Part shown: one piece after another, positions 61,106 to 64,000 of the stretch
Layout: each line of letters begins with the position of its first letter
Position numbering within the stretch: the first letter of the stretch is position 1
Source: Bacillota bacterium
GTDB lineage: Bacteria > Bacillota > Clostridia > Acetivibrionales > DSM-1351
Reading direction: 5' to 3'
Length of the DNA stretch: 64,000 bases
Assembly: GCA_023416275.1 (NCBI GenBank)
Contig: JAEZIB010000038.1
Location: forward strand, 1-64,000
Translations under genes and position numbers: made by a program
Notes under the pieces: generated by a model
Told to the model about the DNA's origin: nothing
The model's database searches: none
The model's input: only the letters and a program-made list of their open reading frames with translations

Positions 61106-61141
61106 AAAAGGACACATTGAAGAAATTCAATGTGTCCTTTT
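61106..61141 (+). terminator. Rho-independent terminator after ytfJ
   Basis: Perfect 16-base stem AAAAGGACACATTGAA/TTCAATGTGTCCTTTT with a GAAA tetraloop and a trailing T. Confidence 0.95.
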
Positions 61142-61309
61142 TGGAGGTTTAAGCACTATATTTAATTGAATAATACACCACGATTGCTTATTTCTATGAT
61201 TGAGTAGTCTTTTATAAGGGTACTATACTTACAATACTAAAAAATATCCAAATGAGAATATAGTTTCGGCATGAGATTTAAAAGTAGAAGTAAAACTATA
61301 TTAAACTAC

Positions 61310-61372
61310 TCAATTTTTCCAGTTGAAGATTGTAGTGTTCTACTTATCAATTGAAAGTTGAGTAAAATACCT
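61310..61372 (+). repeat. Family C dispersed repeat
   Basis: ACTCAATTTTTCCAGTTGAA ... GTTCTACTTATCAATTG, AAAGTTGAGTA. It shares ATCAATTGAAAGTTG with the minus-strand copy at 58790. Confidence 0.55.
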
Positions 61373-61396
61373 TTAAATAAGAAAGGAAATTACACA

Positions 61397-62272
61397 ATGC
61401 AAACATTAAGGAAAATTATTAAAATATCTAAAGGAATATCTGCTGTTGATGGTGCAGGAGTTAAGCTTGTACGTGTAATTGGTTTTAACGACACAAAGGA
61501 TTATGACCCTTTTTTGATGTTGGACGCTTTTGATTCAGTAAATGCTGAAGATTATACAAAGGGCTTCCCGTGGCATCCCCATAGGGGCATTGAAACAATA
61601 ACATATTTAATTAATGGGAACATAGAGCATGGCGATAGTCTTGGCAATAGCGGGAGCATACTAGATGGGGACTGTCAGTGGATGACCGCTGGATCAGGTA
61701 TAATACATCAGGAGATGCCAAAAGCAAGCAATCGTATGTTAGGTGCACAGCTGTGGTTGAACCTGCCTGCAAAAGATAAAATGGTGCAACCTAGCTATAA
61801 TGATATAAAATCAGAAAATGTTCCGATAGTTGATGAAAATGGTGCAAAGGTTCATATAATTGCAGGAGAATATTTAGGACAAAAAGGAGCTTTTGGGGGC
61901 AAATACATTAATGCAACCTATCTGGATGTGGAATTATCAGCTAATCAGGAATGGTCTTTTATAAATGATTCTGAAAATACCTTATTCATCTATATTTTTG
62001 TTGGAAAAGCGATATTTGACCCGCAACAGAATACAGATAATTCAGCGGACTTAATTGATGAAAAACAAGCAGTATTGTTTGGGCAGGGTGAAAAGTTTTG
62101 GATTAAGGCAGCCCATAAAGATATGCGCTTTATACTATTGTCGGCAAAACCTATAAAAGAATCTATTGCTTGGGGTGGACCTATTGTAATGAACACAAAG
62201 GAAGAACTGGATTTGGCTTTTCTAGAGCTAGAAAACAAAACATTTATAAAACATGGAATAGATAATAGATAA
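61397..62272 (+). CDS. Pirin-family bicupin protein
   Basis: 291 residues, two cupin domains. The metal site of the first is in FPWHPHRGIETITYLINGNI (His-x-His about 57-59) with HGDSLGN and GSGIIHQEMP (His and Glu about 101-103). The C-terminal cupin has a reduced site. Bacterial pirins include quercetin 2,3-dioxygenases and proteins that bind pyruvate dehydrogenase; the role here is open. ATG 61397 follows GAAAGGAAA; an earlier frame start lacks a ribosome site. It is monocistronic. Confidence 0.92.
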   Translation: MQTLRKIIKISKGISAVDGAGVKLVRVIGFNDTKDYDPFLMLDAFDSVNAEDYTKGFPWHPHRGIETITYLINGNIEHGDSLGNSGSILDGDCQWMTAGSGIIHQEMPKASNRMLGAQLWLNLPAKDKMVQPSYNDIKSENVPIVDENGAKVHIIAGEYLGQKGAFGGKYINATYLDVELSANQEWSFINDSENTLFIYIFVGKAIFDPQQNTDNSADLIDEKQAVLFGQGEKFWIKAAHKDMRFILLSAKPIKESIAWGGPIVMNTKEELDLAFLELENKTFIKHGIDNR

Positions 62273-62571
62273 TATCATTATTTGTATTTCAAATATTACT
62301 TCTAAGAGAAACATTTGTATCTAATAAACAGCAGCTCTTCAATGTTTAATTTGCAGGGTTTATTAAGTTTGCGTAAAATTCAGACGTAACAAAGTTACTA
62401 TTCAGGACTATTCGTAATCTACATTTTTATCCAAAAATACACTTGACTCTCATTTAAAAATAAAATATAATTATTGTAATTTATTAATTTAGCACTTTAC
62501 TACTTTATTAAGGTAAAGTTAATGTAAGGAATAAAACCAGCACTAATTTTACTAAAAATAAGATAGTACGA

Positions 62572-62731
62572 AAACTCAAAATAAAGTTTGTGCGAACATG
62601 GTTCTTTTTAGAGCCACAGATACCACAATTGGCTTTTGATGGTGTGTTTGGAGGGGGAGCTGTCAAAAGCTTGCGTACCACAATGAGTTCTTTACTAAAT
62701 ATTTTTGCCCAAGGTGGGCGTGGAGGTTATT
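62572..62731 (+). promoter_or_regulatory. Family L leader cassette before hisZ
   Basis: ACTCAAAATAAAGTTTGTGC then GAACATGGTTCTTTTTAGAG mark the 5' hairpin. The middle is variable. The 3' hairpin GCCC-AAGGT-GGGC adjoins GTGGAGGTTATT and the ATG. There is no T-box or histidine leader peptide. The 62273-62571 stretch upstream shows no gene. Confidence 0.7.
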
Positions 62732-63988
62732 ATGTCAAAGTGGAAAATATATACGCCAGATGGTGTACAGGATATTTTGTTTGATGAATGTTATGCAAAA
62801 AGAGAATTGGAAAGTAAAATTCGCAGCACATTTAGAGCCTATGGCTATTATGAAATAGAAACTCCCACGATAGAGTTTTTTGATGTATTTTCTTCAGAAG
62901 TAGAGCACTTTCCGCAGGAATCAATGGTTAAATTTTTTGATCAAAAGGGAAGGATTCTTGTATTAAGACCTGATATAACAGTCCCTGTAGCTAGAGTTAC
63001 AGCAACTAAAAATCGTGATGTAAAGCTGCCTATTAAATATTCATATATAGGAAATGTTTTTAGATTTAATGAAGTTGGCGGAGGTCGTCAAAATGAATTT
63101 ACACAGGCTGGCGTTGAGCTTTTGGGTGATTATTCCTCTGAGAGCGATGCAGAGATAATAGCAATTGCCATAAATGTACTTAAGGCTGCAGGCTTAGAGA
63201 AATTTCAGATTGATATAGGTCAGGTTGAATTCTTTAAAGGCTTGGCAGAAGAGGCTGGCTTTACTAATGAAGATACCATTAAAATATCAAAACTCATTGA
63301 TAGAAAAGATATTGTTGGAGTAGAGCAAATAGCAAATAGCTACGATATGAGTGAACAACTCCGAAAGCTTATTATGAGGCTTCCTGGGTTATTTGGTTCA
63401 ATCGAGGTTATAGAAGAACTAAAGAAAACAACAAAGAATAGCAGAAGCTTGGCTGCTTTGGAGAATATTGAAGAGGTAATAGGGATACTTGGCGATTATG
63501 GCTTGACGAAGTATATTTCTGTTGATTTTGGAATGCTAAAAGGTCTTAATTACGACACAGGTATATTATTCAGAGGCTTTACACATGGGGTAGGCTTTCC
63601 GATACTTTCTGGTGGCAGATATGATAGCTTGACCTCCAGCTTTGGAAGAGATTGCCCTGCTACAGGGTTTTCATTAGGAATAAATATGTTAATGACAGCA
63701 CTTGAGAAGACACAAATGACGTTTGATAAGCCAAGTGTGGATTCGGTGATATGCTATAAAAAAGCCAATAGAAAAAATGCAATTGAGATAGCAGAAGCCC
63801 TTAGAAAGCAGGCAATGAATATTGAAACCTTCGTACTGACAGAAGAAATTGAGCAGGGCATAAGTTATGCTCAGTCAAAACAAATAGGTGGCGTTATATA
63901 TATTGAAGACAGCGGAAAAATTACTATTTATGATATAGTTAACAACACTACGAAACAAACCAGTTATAATGAACTGCTTAACAAGTAA
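62732..63988 (+). CDS. hisZ: ATP phosphoribosyltransferase regulatory subunit HisZ
   Basis: HisRS paralogue that partners the short-form HisG to start histidine synthesis and gives histidine feedback. The 418-residue product begins KWKIYTPDGVQDILF and keeps the class II synthetase core: ETPTIEFFDVFS (motif 1 area), LVLRPDITVPVARV, FRFNEVGGGRQNEFTQAG (motif 2) and GLNYDTGILFRGF with GGRYDSL (motif 3 area). The C-terminal part lacks a normal HisRS anticodon domain and is short. hisG is expected just beyond the window. ATG 62732 follows GGAGG in the family L cassette; an in-frame ATG at 62705 is within the leader. Confidence 0.92.
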   Translation: MSKWKIYTPDGVQDILFDECYAKRELESKIRSTFRAYGYYEIETPTIEFFDVFSSEVEHFPQESMVKFFDQKGRILVLRPDITVPVARVTATKNRDVKLPIKYSYIGNVFRFNEVGGGRQNEFTQAGVELLGDYSSESDAEIIAIAINVLKAAGLEKFQIDIGQVEFFKGLAEEAGFTNEDTIKISKLIDRKDIVGVEQIANSYDMSEQLRKLIMRLPGLFGSIEVIEELKKTTKNSRSLAALENIEEVIGILGDYGLTKYISVDFGMLKGLNYDTGILFRGFTHGVGFPILSGGRYDSLTSSFGRDCPATGFSLGINMLMTALEKTQMTFDKPSVDSVICYKKANRKNAIEIAEALRKQAMNIETFVLTEEIEQGISYAQSKQIGGVIYIEDSGKITIYDIVNNTTKQTSYNELLNK

Positions 63989-64000
63989 GCAAGCTTTTAT

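Noticed and set aside
62273..62731. Possible histidine T-box before hisZ
   Set aside because: No AGGGTGG..ACCGCG or Specifier pattern; the conserved text is a family L cassette shared with unrelated genes.
62590..62784. Frame before and into hisZ
   Set aside because: Lies in the family L leader and overlaps hisZ in another frame.

Overview
The window is AT-rich DNA from a low-GC, spore-forming anaerobe of the class Clostridia. The evidence is the Firmicutes heat-shock set ctsR-mcsA-mcsB-clpC, spore genes (GerM-domain lipoprotein, YtfI/YtfJ pair), a redox repressor Rex, a probable ferredoxin-type thioredoxin reductase without a pyridine-nucleotide site, and strong GGAGG ribosome sites. The genus cannot be fixed from sequence alone. 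A mesophilic cluster III clostridium (Ruminiclostridium-like) is my best guess.

Layout. 1-5 kb: truncated glycosyltransferase, rex with a promoter that overlaps a Rex-like operator, and a tyrA/DAHP-synthase pair. 5.7-7.8 kb: an EF-G paralogue. 8-13 kb: the CtsR regulon operon with its own promoter and CtsR box. 13-18 kb: an esterase, a processive GT2 and a GH15-like enzyme, which separate clpC from radA. 18-24.3 kb: radA, an HD hydrolase, CarD, PIN-TRAM, ispD and ispF; this is the Bacillus radA-disA-yacL-ispD-ispF order without disA. 24.8-31.6 kb: secreted CAP protein, RluA, nucleotidyltransferase fused to a degenerate phosphomannomutase, GtrA and UV endonuclease. 32-36.7 kb: PfkB kinase, Tex and a membrane protein. 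36.7-38.8 kb: four minus-strand genes of unknown function, including a tiny Cys-rich double-membrane-segment protein. 38.9-43.4 kb: thioredoxin reductase-like flavoprotein, orphan histidine kinase, GerM lipoprotein and an FmdB zinc ribbon. 43.6-46.4 kb: NHEJ operon (Ku, LigD ligase and LigD polymerase as separate genes). 46.6-53 kb: galE, sugar nucleotidyltransferase, HPF with a structured RNA and DnaA boxes upstream, LTA-synthase-like enzyme and a shikimate-kinase-like enzyme. 53.4-64 kb: PcrA, secreted beta-helix protein, ECF sigma/anti-sigma pair, ytfI-ytfJ, pirin and hisZ.

The most unusual feature is the intergenic DNA. At least four families of short dispersed repeats fill the gaps. Family A (about 150 bp, six full copies plus a remnant, all on the plus strand) has TATAACG/CGTTATA ends and a two-domain fold supported by compensatory changes, and most copies keep a short reading frame with its own ribosome site. 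Family L (about 105-225 bp) ends in a hairpin plus the Shine-Dalgarno of the following gene, so it behaves like a modular 5' leader in front of carD, ku, a nucleotidyltransferase, hisZ, ytfI and a small minus-strand gene; it is tandem at two loci. Family B (about 155 bp) flanks the histidine kinase on both sides. Family C (about 60 bp) is scattered on both strands. No transposase gene, tRNA, rRNA or CRISPR array was seen.

Functional links: UvdE, split LigD/Ku, RadA, PcrA and spore genes suggest genome maintenance in dormant cells. CtsR/McsA/McsB/ClpC, HPF, CarD and Rex are stress controllers. TyrA, DAHP synthase, the AroK-like kinase and HisZ are dispersed amino-acid biosynthesis genes.
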